A DNA stretch of 64,000 nt from Chloroflexota bacterium. GTDB lineage: Bacteria > Chloroflexota > UBA11872. The DNA is taken from positions 62,001 through 126,000 of the forward strand of contig JAJDZD010000046.1 in the NCBI GenBank assembly GCA_022824865.1, written 5' to 3'. Within the stretch, counting starts at the first letter, position 1. Each line of letters begins with the position of its first letter. This document shows positions 38,371 through 47,911 of the stretch, in pieces. The position numbers were made by a program, and so were the translations under genes. Under the pieces are notes generated by a model. It was not told where the DNA came from. It ran no database searches and saw nothing but the letters and a program-made list of their open reading frames with translations.

Positions 38371-40169
38371 CCCTGCTCCTCGCCGAACTTCACGGCCTCG
38401 TTAATCCGGATCTTGGACAGCAACCAGGCGCTGACGGGGAACGCCACCGCAACGACTGCGCCGAAGAGGATGTAAATCTTCAGCACGTCCGCCCACGCCG
38501 TAATGATCACGAAGGGCGGCGTGTCGCCAAACTGGTCCACGCTTAGCTGCAGGAACGGGATGAACAGGTTGCCGGTAAGCACCCCCAGCGCCGTGCCCAG
38601 CACGACGCCCAGCAGGATCAGGAACCCGTTCTCAAACGCGTAGATGCCCACGAGCTGCCGAACCGAAAGGCCCATGGCCCGCAGGATGCCCAACTGCTGC
38701 ATCCGCCGCCGGAACGACATGTACGAGTACATCAGGAAGCCCATGATGGTAAGCACCGCGGCAATCAGGAAACCGATGGACAGGATCCCGAAGATGCCCA
38801 CACGGGTCGCGTCATCGCGCGCGGCGGCAATCTCGGCCCGAGCATCCCGTGCGTCAAGCGGCTTGAAGCGCTTGAGCAGCAGCGTTTGGCGCAGTTCCAG
38901 GGCATGGACGTCCGGGTCCGTGTGTGCCAGCACCGTCCACGGTGTTTGCCCGAGGCTACGCTCTACGTAGTCCAGATTCACGATCACGAACGGCCCATCT
39001 TCCGGATAGTGGGTGGGAAACAAGTCGGTCCACCCCGCAATAAAGAACTCAAGCGTTTGGGGCGTACCAAAGTCAATGCGCAGCGGGTCACCGAGACTAA
39101 GGTTCAACTCGCCTTGAAACTTCTCACGCGAGGCAATGAGCGCCTGCTCGTCTAACGCCAACTGGTTCATCAGACTGTTTAGCGGCCAGGGGCTGAAGTC
39201 GTCGCGCCACCAAGCCGTCTGCGCAAAATCGAGTGGATCAACGCCGTATGTCTTTACTCCCACTCGCAGTGCTTCGCCGGGGCGCCGGAAGCCCGTGTCC
39301 TCGTTTTCCCAGAGCCGCGCCACACTCAGAATCTGGGGGACTTCCAGGTGCCGCTCCACTGGTAGAAACGACCATTCCTGCGTTTCCTCGTCGTAGTCGC
39401 CGATTTCCAGGAAGTCCGCCTGCGACCCGACCGAGTAGTACACCCGGTCATCGAAGTTGCGGTCCATCGTGGCGGCCATCGAGGCACTGAACGACCCGAT
39501 GGCCAGGGTGAGCACCAGCAGAAATATCAGGCGCGTAAATTGCCGCGGCTCACGGGCGATCTGCCGCAGGCCCAAATGCATCGACACGCCAAGGAAACGA
39601 TTACCAAGGAGCGCCAGACCGGCGACCATTAACGGGAAAAAGCGTAAGAACAGCAGCGTAATGGCAAACATGAACATGATGGGAATAATCACGAGCAGCG
39701 GATCGGAGAACAGGTCGCCGCCCTCACCAACCGTCACGAGTTGGTCGCGCTGACGCAGGGTGAAATACCCGTAAGCCGCGCCTATGACCACGATGACGTC
39801 AATAAAGTAGCGCTGAAACCACGGCCGGTCGGTGCTCCGTGAGACTTCTTGCTTGTACGTGACGATGCTGTGGCGGGCGGCTCCGACGGCCGGCAACAGG
39901 GTAGCCACGATGGCCAATGCAGCCGCGGCGCCGGACCAGACGAAGTGTTGGGTCGTGATATCGATGGGCAGTGGTTCTCGGTTGGTGAACACCAGGAACG
40001 TGAACGTCTTCCCGATGACCTGGGCCAGGAGCGATCCAAGGAATGGGCCGGCGGCCGTAGCTATCCCTCCAATCAGCAGACCCTCAAGCACATAGATCCC
40101 CACGATCTGCAATGTGCCGATGCCTCGACTTTTCAGGATGGCAATTTCATTGCGTTGCCGATCAACCAC
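38367..40169 (-). CDS. FtsX-type permease, C-terminal part after a frameshift
   Basis: Reads from VDRQRNEIAILKSRGIG through the middle to the second FtsX domain (SIGFLIAAVLTIMGFLMYSYMSF, GILRAMGLSVRQLVGIYAFENGF). It is the second part of one MacB-like permease whose first part is read at 40133-41206 in another frame. The only start here is GTG at 40169, inside what should be a conserved helix-to-loop junction. The total would be about 945 residues. It could be a pseudogene, a sequence error or, less likely, two separate genes. Confidence 0.8.
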   Translation of the reverse strand: MVDRQRNEIAILKSRGIGTLQIVGIYVLEGLLIGGIATAAGPFLGSLLAQVIGKTFTFLVFTNREPLPIDITTQHFVWSGAAAALAIVATLLPAVGAARHSIVTYKQEVSRSTDRPWFQRYFIDVIVVIGAAYGYFTLRQRDQLVTVGEGGDLFSDPLLVIIPIMFMFAITLLFLRFFPLMVAGLALLGNRFLGVSMHLGLRQIAREPRQFTRLIFLLVLTLAIGSFSASMAATMDRNFDDRVYYSVGSQADFLEIGDYDEETQEWSFLPVERHLEVPQILSVARLWENEDTGFRRPGEALRVGVKTYGVDPLDFAQTAWWRDDFSPWPLNSLMNQLALDEQALIASREKFQGELNLSLGDPLRIDFGTPQTLEFFIAGWTDLFPTHYPEDGPFVIVNLDYVERSLGQTPWTVLAHTDPDVHALELRQTLLLKRFKPLDARDARAEIAAARDDATRVGIFGILSIGFLIAAVLTIMGFLMYSYMSFRRRMQQLGILRAMGLSVRQLVGIYAFENGFLILLGVVLGTALGVLTGNLFIPFLQLSVDQFGDTPPFVIITAWADVLKIYILFGAVVAVAFPVSAWLLSKIRINEAVKFGEEQG

Positions 40170-41206
40170 ATTCCCGCCGTAAGGATGATGTAGTAGAGCG
40201 TGAGAGCGACGATGGGGGCGCTGAGGATCAACAGCAACAGGGTCAGGAAGAAAAGCTTCTGCTCGAAATCGAAGAAGATCGGCTCCGGCGAATTCTCGAG
40301 ACGAGTGCCTTCCCAGACGGCGTTGGCGTTAATACGGATGAGTACCAGGCCGCCGGTGATGCGCCGGTAGTTGGTGGCCCGAATGGCGTCAATGTCGAAA
40401 TCGGCGTACCAGGTCGCCTCGCTAAAGGCCGACGGTGCGTAGTCCAGCAGGGGGCCGAGGTACGCCGACCGCTCGATGTAAATCCCGCCCTCGTCGTACG
40501 CCGCGCGAACCGGATAGGGCCAGTAGTTGCTTTCGGGATCCTCGGGGAGCACCCGGGCCACGATGCGAACGGCTACCGGAGCCGGATCGCCGGTGGCGGG
40601 ATCGGGAAACTGCATACCGACCACGTCACCAACCAGCAACCCCAGCTTGTCCAGCGCGTTACTGGTCAGGGCGCCTTCAAACAGGGGCATCCTGGCGCCG
40701 GCCGGGCCGATGAACAGGCCGGTCTCGGCAGACGGCCGCCGGCCTTCGGTGATGATGACGTTGTCGAAAAGTCCGTTGATCGAGTACAGAAACGCGAAGC
40801 CGAATCGTCGCGGCGGCGCCGAGACATCGCCATCCTCCGGAGGCGAGAGGTCAAGCATGGCCCGACGCCCTGTCGAGAGATAGCTGATTAGTTGCGTGGT
40901 TGGAAGCCCCACGGCCTCGGGAATCAGGGAACGAAAGAACCGGTCGTAGGCCAGGTAGTCCCCGGCGCTGGTCGGGGCCGTGGCATCTGTTTCCTTGTGC
41001 CGGATAAAGATGCTGGATGACGGCTGAGCCTGGGGAATCGGCTTGCGCAGCTCACGCTGCAGCAGCAGACCGCTGATGCCCTCCGCGTAGAGAGGAACAG
41101 ACGTAGCCAGCGTCACGGTCACGAGGAGCCCGATCGCCGTGGAACTTATGAGCGCCCGATTGCTGAACAGGCGCTTCGCCACGAAGCGAATGATGGCTAG
41201 CGGCAC
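40133..41206 (-). CDS. FtsX-type permease, N-terminal part before a frameshift
   Basis: 357 residues: an N-terminal helix (ALISSTAIGLLVTVTLATSVPLY), a large extracytoplasmic domain, and a helix LFFLTLLLLILSAPIVALTLYYI that normally continues into VERQRNEIA-type sequence. Here the frame turns to WLIGNAMKLPS and stops, while the adjacent frame carries on as VVDRQRNEIAIL. One missing base near 40168-40175 (ATGTGG where ATGGTGG would fit) explains it. It follows the long adaptor gene by 42 bp. Confidence 0.8.
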   Translation of the reverse strand: MPLAIIRFVAKRLFSNRALISSTAIGLLVTVTLATSVPLYAEGISGLLLQRELRKPIPQAQPSSSIFIRHKETDATAPTSAGDYLAYDRFFRSLIPEAVGLPTTQLISYLSTGRRAMLDLSPPEDGDVSAPPRRFGFAFLYSINGLFDNVIITEGRRPSAETGLFIGPAGARMPLFEGALTSNALDKLGLLVGDVVGMQFPDPATGDPAPVAVRIVARVLPEDPESNYWPYPVRAAYDEGGIYIERSAYLGPLLDYAPSAFSEATWYADFDIDAIRATNYRRITGGLVLIRINANAVWEGTRLENSPEPIFFDFEQKLFFLTLLLLILSAPIVALTLYYIILTAGMWLIGNAMKLPS

Positions 41207-41248
41207 TGGACTCGCTCGGAAACGCTCGGCATGCCCGGCAGCGCTTGC

Positions 41249-43717
41249 CTAGGGCGCGGCGAAGATCATCTGGCCCTCGTCCAATCCCGAGAGGACTTCG
41301 ACCTCGCTGTCGCTCCGAATGCCGGTAACGACCGGCAGACTGCGTCGCTGCTCATTGACCACGGTTTCGACGAACGTGCGCTCGTTCAGGTCGCGCAGGG
41401 AGGTGACGGGGACCTTCAGGACATCATCCTTGATCTGCAACGTGATATTGACCCGAGCCAGCATGCCCATGCGCACCTCCTGACCTTCAAAGTCCACCTC
41501 AACCAGCGCATCGGGGATTCGCACGGTCTGCCCCGTCTGGGTGACGATGGTGCGCGGAATAGCGCTTACATTGCCACCGAATTTCACGCCGGGAAACGCG
41601 TCCAACGCAACCTCGGCCGGCTGCCCAACCGACATCTTGGACTGGTCTTGTTCGGCAATCCTGACTTCAATGATCAGATCCGACGGATCAGCGATCCCAA
41701 TCACCTCATTGAACGCCCTGGCCTGAGAACCCGCCCGTCCTCGCGTGAACGTAATCACTCCATCGAACGGCGCGCGGATCACGTTGTCCTCGGACTGTGT
41801 GAGCAGGGCTTCCAGAGCAATCCGGCTGCGCTCCACTTCGTTCTCCAGGATTTGGAGTTCAAAGTCGGTTGCCGACTCGCCCCGCTCGAACCGATCAAAG
41901 TTCTCAACCGTGGCATCAAATTCCAGCCGCGCGGCCTCTTCGTTGTTCAGCGCAACGCGCAACGTGGCCTGCGAGGGAGCACCCGTGACTTCCTGAAAGC
42001 GGGCCTCGGCCACGCGCAAATCCGCCAGAGCCGCTTCCAGCGCGGCCTCGGCGTCGGGCAGCGCCGTCAGACTGGTAGTCCGGACCTCGTCGGCGTGGCG
42101 CGCCAGGGCTTCGGCTTCCGTCTGGCCGCGCAAATACTGATCGATCCTGGCCGACGCCGCCTGCACGCGGGCTCGCGCAGCGGCCAGAGAGCTGTTCTGG
42201 TCAATCTGGATCGCGCTGGCTATTCGAGCGATGGCTTGCTGGATGGTTCCGCTGCCGACGAGAGAGTCAAGGCTAATCTCCGCCTCCCGCAGCCTGTGGT
42301 TGGCCAGTTGGACATTGGCTGTTGCCGTCGCCACGTTGACTCGGTGTTCAGCTAGAGCCTTCTGCACCAGCTGCTCGGCCTCTTCCTCCTCGGTGCCGTC
42401 GTCCAGCAGCTCGGCGAGCTCGGTTTCAAGCAGGTCCAGCGCCGCCAGCGCGTTGTCGTAGCTTGCCTGGGCTGTTGCAATCTCCGCCGGCGTCGCCGGC
42501 ATGATGGCCTCGTTGTACGCCCGCTGCGCGGCCCGAAAATCAAGCTCGGCGCGCTGCTTGGCCTGAGCGGACGCACGCGAACTCTGGTTCATGATCTCAT
42601 CCCGCGTCAGCCTCGCCTTCTCCAAATCTTGCTCGGCAGCCTCCACGACGTGTGGAAACGGCTGAAACGTCACTTCGTGTAGCGTCTCGGCGAGTCTCGA
42701 CACTTCGGCGCGTTTGGCAACGATGGCAGACCGCTTGGCAACGATGGCGGCCCGCTCCCGGCTACTGTCATCGCGTGTCTGGGCGCGCATGGTCGCGGCA
42801 ACGGTTTCCAGTGCATTCTGCGCATTCACCAGATCCTGATCAGCGCGCACGACCGCGGACCGGGCCCCGGTCACGGCGGCAATGGCTGCGTTCACCTGGG
42901 CGCGGGCCGTGTCTTCCGGAGAGGCTCCGGTGGATACTGTCCCGGCCTCGAGAGCCCGCAGGTTTTCGGTCGCCACGGTCAGATCGGCCTGGAGCCCGTC
43001 CAGTGTGGCTTGTGCCTGCGCCCGCGCCTGCGCCTCCGAAACAACTCCGGCCGCCTCGGCCTTCACTTCGGCCAGTCGGCCTTCGGCATTCGTCACGGCC
43101 CGCTGCGCACGGACCACCGCGGCCTCGGCCTCGGTAAGGCTCAGGTCCACCTCGCCCCGATCTTCTCGGGCTGCTAAGTCGATGTTCAGCGCCTTAACCT
43201 GCTCGGCCGTGGCGCGCCGCAGCAGCTGGTCGAACGCTTTCCGTTGGTTCTCCAGCGCCAACTCGGCGTTGGCGACCGCGCGCTGAGCCGCCGCCCGTTC
43301 GTCGCGCGCGCGAGTACGTGCGGCATCCAGTCGCAACTCCGCGTTTTGCAGGGCCTCCTGCGAGCTCTCGATGTCCGATTCAAGGCGACCAGTCTCCAAT
43401 TCGGCCAGGATGTCGCCTTGCTTGACTTCGTCGCCTTGGGCGACATACATGGTCTTGACCCGACCGTCAGCTTTGAACGCCAGTTCGGTGCGGTCGAGCG
43501 CCTCAACGCGGGCCGTTGTTCGAATGGCCTCGATGAGTTGGCCCCGTGTCACCGGCACCATGGGCCGCTGGCGCACCGACTCGGTTCGAGTGATCAGGGT
43601 GGGCGTCGGTTCCACCGTTTGAAAAAACGTCTCGCAGGCAGCCAGCACGGTTCCGGCCAGCGCCAGGGCCGCCAAGCCGATCAGTCGAAGCGTGAGAGTG
43701 CGTCGCAACAAGGCCAT
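41249..43717 (-). CDS. Very long HlyD/MacA-type efflux adaptor lipoprotein
   Basis: 822 residues, roughly twice the usual adaptor length. Lipoprotein signal ending LAGTVLAACETFF; biotinyl-lipoyl half-motifs VKTMYVAQGDEVKQGDILAELE near residue 90 and NVIRAPFDGVITFTRGRAG near 640; between them about 500 residues of Ala/Glu/Arg-rich coiled coil. The C-terminal beta-barrel (EVRIAEQDQSKMSVGQ, KVPVTSLRDLNERTFV) is complete. First gene of the operon with one permease and two ATPases, so a MacAB-like exporter. A lipid anchor and no outer-membrane channel gene fit a single-membrane cell. Confidence 0.88.
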   Translation of the reverse strand: MALLRRTLTLRLIGLAALALAGTVLAACETFFQTVEPTPTLITRTESVRQRPMVPVTRGQLIEAIRTTARVEALDRTELAFKADGRVKTMYVAQGDEVKQGDILAELETGRLESDIESSQEALQNAELRLDAARTRARDERAAAQRAVANAELALENQRKAFDQLLRRATAEQVKALNIDLAAREDRGEVDLSLTEAEAAVVRAQRAVTNAEGRLAEVKAEAAGVVSEAQARAQAQATLDGLQADLTVATENLRALEAGTVSTGASPEDTARAQVNAAIAAVTGARSAVVRADQDLVNAQNALETVAATMRAQTRDDSSRERAAIVAKRSAIVAKRAEVSRLAETLHEVTFQPFPHVVEAAEQDLEKARLTRDEIMNQSSRASAQAKQRAELDFRAAQRAYNEAIMPATPAEIATAQASYDNALAALDLLETELAELLDDGTEEEEAEQLVQKALAEHRVNVATATANVQLANHRLREAEISLDSLVGSGTIQQAIARIASAIQIDQNSSLAAARARVQAASARIDQYLRGQTEAEALARHADEVRTTSLTALPDAEAALEAALADLRVAEARFQEVTGAPSQATLRVALNNEEAARLEFDATVENFDRFERGESATDFELQILENEVERSRIALEALLTQSEDNVIRAPFDGVITFTRGRAGSQARAFNEVIGIADPSDLIIEVRIAEQDQSKMSVGQPAEVALDAFPGVKFGGNVSAIPRTIVTQTGQTVRIPDALVEVDFEGQEVRMGMLARVNITLQIKDDVLKVPVTSLRDLNERTFVETVVNEQRRSLPVVTGIRSDSEVEVLSGLDEGQMIFAAP

Positions 43718-43935
43718 GGGCTTTCAGGTTGTGGTGGCGGGATGAGTTCCCGTGCGCGGTGCGATTGGCGGGAGTTGAAACCATTGTTTCACATGCGCCG
43801 CCACCAGTCCGGTAAGAATCTTGACAGAAGCCGGGAACTGCAAGACGCCATTAGCCGCGGATTCAGGCCGGTCCAGCCTGCGCCCTCGCACTGGTAGACT
43901 TTCCCAGTCCCGGGCCCCAAAATAAATCAGACCGT

Positions 43936-45378
43936 TTGACGCCCCTGAGCACAACGGCAGATCCGACGGCAAAGGACCAGCGAGAGGCCGCCCGGCTCAT
44001 TGGCAGGGCCACGCCGCTCGGGAGGACTGAGCCGGCGGATGCCGCCAGCACGCCGTGGCGGATTGCCCCCAGCCCCTTCCCGCTTTCTCAGTCCGCCGTG
44101 GATGAGCTGGAGCGGCTCGGCAACGATCTGCTCGCCTTCTACATGGCGGCCAACCGGCTCTACACCAGCGCCGCGCGCGGCCGCGCGCCCGCCTGGGTGC
44201 TGACCTGCCTCGAACAGGGCAAACCGGAACGCGTGCGCGAACTGGGACGGCTGCGCCGCTATCGCTCCGCGCTCCCCGTCATGATCCGGCCCGACCTCAT
44301 GGCCCTGGACGGCGGCGGATTCATGGCCACCGAACTGGATGCCGTCCCCGGGGGCTTCGGTGTGCTCGGCGCCATCAGCCGCGCCTACCAGGATCTGGGA
44401 TTCACACTGGTCGGCGGCGACGATGGCATGGTGCGGGGCTTGGCTGCCGCCCTCCGCGGCGCGGCCAGCGTTGACGATCCGTCGGTCGCCCTGGTGGTCG
44501 CCGACGAGTCCGAGGACTACCGGCCTGAGATGGACTGGGCCGCCACGGCCCTTCGAGAAGCCGGCCTGCCGACCCGCCAGATCCATCCGCGCGACTTGCG
44601 GCTCCAGGACGAAGCGCTTGAAATGCGCAACTGCCACGGTTGGGAGCCCGTCAACCTCGTCTACCGGTTCCTTGAACTCCATGACTTGCCCAACATCCCC
44701 AAGATCGACCTGGTCATCTACGCCATGAAGCACCGGCTGGCAACGGTCACGGCCCCGTTCAAGAGCTACTTGGAAGAAAAGCTGCTCTTTTACCTCTTTC
44801 ATCACCCCGAGTTGGACGAGTTCTGGCGTGGCGCGTTGGGTAAGGACACGCAGGCGCGATTACAGCGCATGCTGCCGCCGACTTGGCTGCTCGATCCCCA
44901 ACCCATTCCCCCCACCGCGGCCGTGGACCCACCCCTGATGGCCGGGAAGCGTCGGATCCGGCACTGGGACGACCTGCGCGGGCTTTCCCAGCGCGAGCGG
45001 CGGCTGGTGCTTAAGCCCTCGGGCTTTTCGGAACTGGCCTGGGGCAGCCGCGGCGTAACGATCGGGCATGATGTGAACCAGGATGTATGGAACCAAGCCG
45101 TGGACAACGCCCTGGCGAGCTTCGAGACGACCCCTTACATCCTCCAGCAGTTCCACCAGAGCCGCCGGGTTCGAGTGAGCTACTACGACGTCGAATTCGA
45201 CGCGGTTCATCCAATGACTGGACGAGCGCGCCTGTCGCCCTACTACATGGTGGTAGACGGCACGACCCGGCTCTGCGGGGTGTTGGTGACGGTCGTGCCG
45301 GCCGCCAACAAGGTCATCCACGGCACCTCGGAGTCCGTGATGATGCCGGCCATGGTCAGCAACGACGCCGAGATCTAA
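43936..45378 (+). CDS. Possible ATP-grasp-type protein of unknown function
   Basis: 480 residues, soluble. The C-terminal third (LVLKPSGFSELAWGSRGVTIG, then YILQQFHQSRRVRVSYYDVEFD) resembles ATP-grasp ligases of the glutathionylspermidine-synthase kind, where a Lys and acidic residues hold ATP. The first half has no clear match. Start is TTG at 43936. It converges on the siroheme-type gene with stops overlapping by four bases. Function not assigned. Confidence 0.5.
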   Translation: MTPLSTTADPTAKDQREAARLIGRATPLGRTEPADAASTPWRIAPSPFPLSQSAVDELERLGNDLLAFYMAANRLYTSAARGRAPAWVLTCLEQGKPERVRELGRLRRYRSALPVMIRPDLMALDGGGFMATELDAVPGGFGVLGAISRAYQDLGFTLVGGDDGMVRGLAAALRGAASVDDPSVALVVADESEDYRPEMDWAATALREAGLPTRQIHPRDLRLQDEALEMRNCHGWEPVNLVYRFLELHDLPNIPKIDLVIYAMKHRLATVTAPFKSYLEEKLLFYLFHHPELDEFWRGALGKDTQARLQRMLPPTWLLDPQPIPPTAAVDPPLMAGKRRIRHWDDLRGLSQRERRLVLKPSGFSELAWGSRGVTIGHDVNQDVWNQAVDNALASFETTPYILQQFHQSRRVRVSYYDVEFDAVHPMTGRARLSPYYMVVDGTTRLCGVLVTVVPAANKVIHGTSESVMMPAMVSNDAEI

Positions 45379-46064
45379 TTTTCCGCGTCGAAATCCTTCT
45401 GCGAGGCGGCCCAGGCCTCGATTCGAGTCTCGACAAGCGCCTGTGCGGCCTCGGGGCCTTTGGTGCGTAGCAGGTCATACAAACCTTCGGCACGTAGGCC
45501 CCGCCACAAACGCTCGCGTTCGACAAACGTATCCACCCGCTCCCGCACAAGCCGGCGCCAGGCCAGATAGTGCGCCAGGTGGTCTTCGATCTCCGGTCCA
45601 TAGCGTTGCGCCAGGTCGTCTTTGAGCGCGCCCGTGAAGCCGGGACTGGCGCCGCCGCTGTTCACGGCGATCGAGATCGCCCCATGCTTCACATATGCCG
45701 AGGCGAAGAAGTCGCAATGCGCTGGGTCGTCCACCACGTTCACCAGCAGCCCGAGGTCACGGGCGTCGGCCTCGATGGCGTAGTCAACCAACCGGTCGCC
45801 AGTCGCAATGATCGCAACGCGATGCCCATTGAGGTCTGACGGCGCATACGACTGGCGCCTGAGCCGAATCTCCCCAGCGTCGCTCATGTCCCGCAGCCGC
45901 TGGTCGAACGGGTCGGCAAAGTCCGGCGGGGCGATCACCGTGGTCGCCACGCCAAAGTCCGCCAGCAAGCAGGCTTTGAAGTACGCCGCCTCGCCCGTGC
46001 CAACCACCACGGCCGACTGCCCCTGAAGATTCAGAGCGACAGGAAGATACGTACGTCCGCTCAT
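45375..46064 (-). CDS. Precorrin-2 dehydrogenase/sirohydrochlorin ferrochelatase-like protein
   Basis: 229 residues of the CysG-N/Met8 type: YLPVALNLQGQSAVVVGTGEAAYFKACLL (NAD site; the usual glycine pattern is slightly altered), ATGDRLVDYAIEADAR, and the active-site region LLVNVVDDPAHCDFFASAYV with ISIAVNSGGASPG. It oxidises precorrin-2 and may insert iron to make siroheme. No other siroheme or sulfite/nitrite reductase gene is in the window. Confidence 0.85.
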   Translation of the reverse strand: MSGRTYLPVALNLQGQSAVVVGTGEAAYFKACLLADFGVATTVIAPPDFADPFDQRLRDMSDAGEIRLRRQSYAPSDLNGHRVAIIATGDRLVDYAIEADARDLGLLVNVVDDPAHCDFFASAYVKHGAISIAVNSGGASPGFTGALKDDLAQRYGPEIEDHLAHYLAWRRLVRERVDTFVERERLWRGLRAEGLYDLLRTKGPEAAQALVETRIEAWAASQKDFDAEN

Positions 46065-46168
46065 GGCGACGGCGGGCGCGGGATCACGGGAGGGAGAAGG
46101 CCTCTACTTGGAACGCGTGGTATCGGATCGCATGATAGGAGGGCCGGTGCCAGGTCGGAGATAGAGCA

Positions 46169-47215
46169 ATGGCGGCCCCTCCTCAGATGACGTGTGTGCG
46201 CTGCCCGGGCGATCTGCGGGTCGAGGTGGGAAGCGCCGCGGTGGACGAGCCGGGACCTGGCGAGATGCGGGTACGGACCATGATGTCGGCCATCTGTGGC
46301 AGCGACCTCCATCACTACCGCACGCCCGCGGCAACGCGCGACGCGAACGGCTTTAGTCAATGGGCGCTGGGTCACGAAAACACGGGGATCGTGGACGCGG
46401 TGGGACCGGGCGTCGGCTACCCCGCCGTCGGCGATCGGGTGGTGGTGTACGGCATCGTGGGCTGCGGCCACTGCGTGCATTGCCGCAGGGGTGAGGATGT
46501 GTTCTGCGCCGACGCGGAGCACTTCAGCCGGCACCGGCATGGTACGAACATCGCCTACCTGTTGGCGCCGGCGCGGAACGCGCTGCCGCTGCCTGACGAC
46601 TTCGACTGGGAGATTGGCGCGTTGCTTTCGTGCAACGTCGGGACGGCCTACGGGGCGTTGCGCAAGACCAAGGCCTCCGGCGACCGGCCGCTGGCGGTGT
46701 TTGGGCTGGGCCCCGTGGGGCTGGCCTGCGTGATGCTGGGCCGGGCACGCGGCGCCACGGTCATCGGGGTTGATCCTGTTGCTGAACGCCGGGCGCTGGC
46801 CCTCGAATGCGGAGCGCAAGTCGCGTTGGACAGTTCTGACCACGATCTCATCGGGCGCATTGTCGAGGCTGCCGGTGGCGAAGGGGTGGCCGCATCGATC
46901 GACACCAGCGGACACCCGGCGGCGCGTGCCGCGGCGGTGGACGCGCTGAGGATCCAGGGGACCTATGTGGAGGTGGGCGTCGGACACGATCCAACGATCG
47001 CGCCCAGCCAGCAGATCATCTTCGGGGAGGTGACTCTGCGCGGATCCTGGTTGTACAAGCGGCACGAATGGGAAGGGCTGCTGGACTTCGTGCGCCGTCG
47101 ACGGATCCCGATCAAGTCGCTGATCACGCATCGGTTCCGGCCCGAAGACGCAGTGGAGGCCTTCGAACTGGCCGATGGGGCCACTGCGGGAAAGATCCTG
47201 TTCGACTGGAGCTAG
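46169..47215 (+). CDS. Zinc-dependent alcohol dehydrogenase family protein
   Basis: 348 residues of the medium-chain dehydrogenase family. Catalytic zinc site CGSDLHHY and GHENTG; structural zinc cysteines CGHCVHCRRGEDVFC; Rossmann motif VFGLGPVGLACVMLGRARGATVIGVD. The substrate could be a polyol or sugar alcohol, judging from the CGSDLHHY type. ATG at 46169 follows a 104-bp gap with the divergent siroheme gene. Confidence 0.88.
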   Translation: MAAPPQMTCVRCPGDLRVEVGSAAVDEPGPGEMRVRTMMSAICGSDLHHYRTPAATRDANGFSQWALGHENTGIVDAVGPGVGYPAVGDRVVVYGIVGCGHCVHCRRGEDVFCADAEHFSRHRHGTNIAYLLAPARNALPLPDDFDWEIGALLSCNVGTAYGALRKTKASGDRPLAVFGLGPVGLACVMLGRARGATVIGVDPVAERRALALECGAQVALDSSDHDLIGRIVEAAGGEGVAASIDTSGHPAARAAAVDALRIQGTYVEVGVGHDPTIAPSQQIIFGEVTLRGSWLYKRHEWEGLLDFVRRRRIPIKSLITHRFRPEDAVEAFELADGATAGKILFDWS

Positions 47216-47242
47216 TGAAGAGCCGTTGCGATTGGCGGTGAC

Positions 47243-47890
47243 GTGACGGACAACGGCAAGACGAGGCTGGGGGAGCGGTTTCTCAGCCGGCGGGGCGAAG
47301 TGCTGGGCGACCTGGGGTTCGAGGACGATCCGGGGCGGCCAGAGCGGCGGGCGGACGGTGGGGTGACGTTCTGGCATTACACGCGGCGTAACCGGCTGTC
47401 GATGATCCTGGGGACGGCGGGCGGGTTGTGGGCGAGGAAGCGGGCGTTTTTCAGCACGGAGCTGACGCCGGAGTTCGAGGGGATGTACACGGTTGAGGGG
47501 TTCCTGGATCCGAAGCCGGAGTGGCTGGACGACTCGCCGTACTTTGGCGGCGAAGGCGGACGCCAATGGCGCGGAGGGATTGGCGAGGTGCTGCTGCGCG
47601 TTGATCTGCCTGCCGGGTTTCGGAATGTCTGGGTGGCGGATCATGGGCATCCCCTGGAGGTCAAGGCGGTTCAGCGGGGGCATCGGGCGCCGCTGGGGCT
47701 GGGGTACGACTGCCGGACGGGGCATGAGGCGAACCGGGCGTATGCGCACAGCCTGGTGCCGATCGAGCGCTACCGGGGAGGGCACCTGGCGCCGGTGGTG
47801 ACGGTGATGCGGGCGGGTCCGGGGATTGCGATTCCGCGAGCCTGCGTGTCGGTGGCGGAGGTGCAGCCGCGGATGCAGCGGACCGGCTGA
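47243..47890 (+). CDS. Unknown protein with an HYT...GGLW N-terminal motif
   Basis: 215 residues, soluble. The segment TFWHYTRRNRLSMILGTAGGLWARKRAFFSTE (about residues 42-75) has the order H-x-T...I-x-G-x-W seen near the NAD site of ADP-ribosyltransferase-like proteins, but the similarity is weak and the rest is unrecognised. GTG start at 47243, 27 bp after the dehydrogenase stop. A hairpin lies 22 bp past its stop. Confidence 0.5.
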   Translation: MTDNGKTRLGERFLSRRGEVLGDLGFEDDPGRPERRADGGVTFWHYTRRNRLSMILGTAGGLWARKRAFFSTELTPEFEGMYTVEGFLDPKPEWLDDSPYFGGEGGRQWRGGIGEVLLRVDLPAGFRNVWVADHGHPLEVKAVQRGHRAPLGLGYDCRTGHEANRAYAHSLVPIERYRGGHLAPVVTVMRAGPGIAIPRACVSVAEVQPRMQRTG

Positions 47891-47911
47891 ACAGGGGGTC
47901 TCGCGCGCAAT

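Noticed and set aside
40133-40190. Programmed -1 frameshift joining the two permease parts
   Set aside because: No slippery heptamer or following structure was seen near 40168-40175; a lost base fits better.
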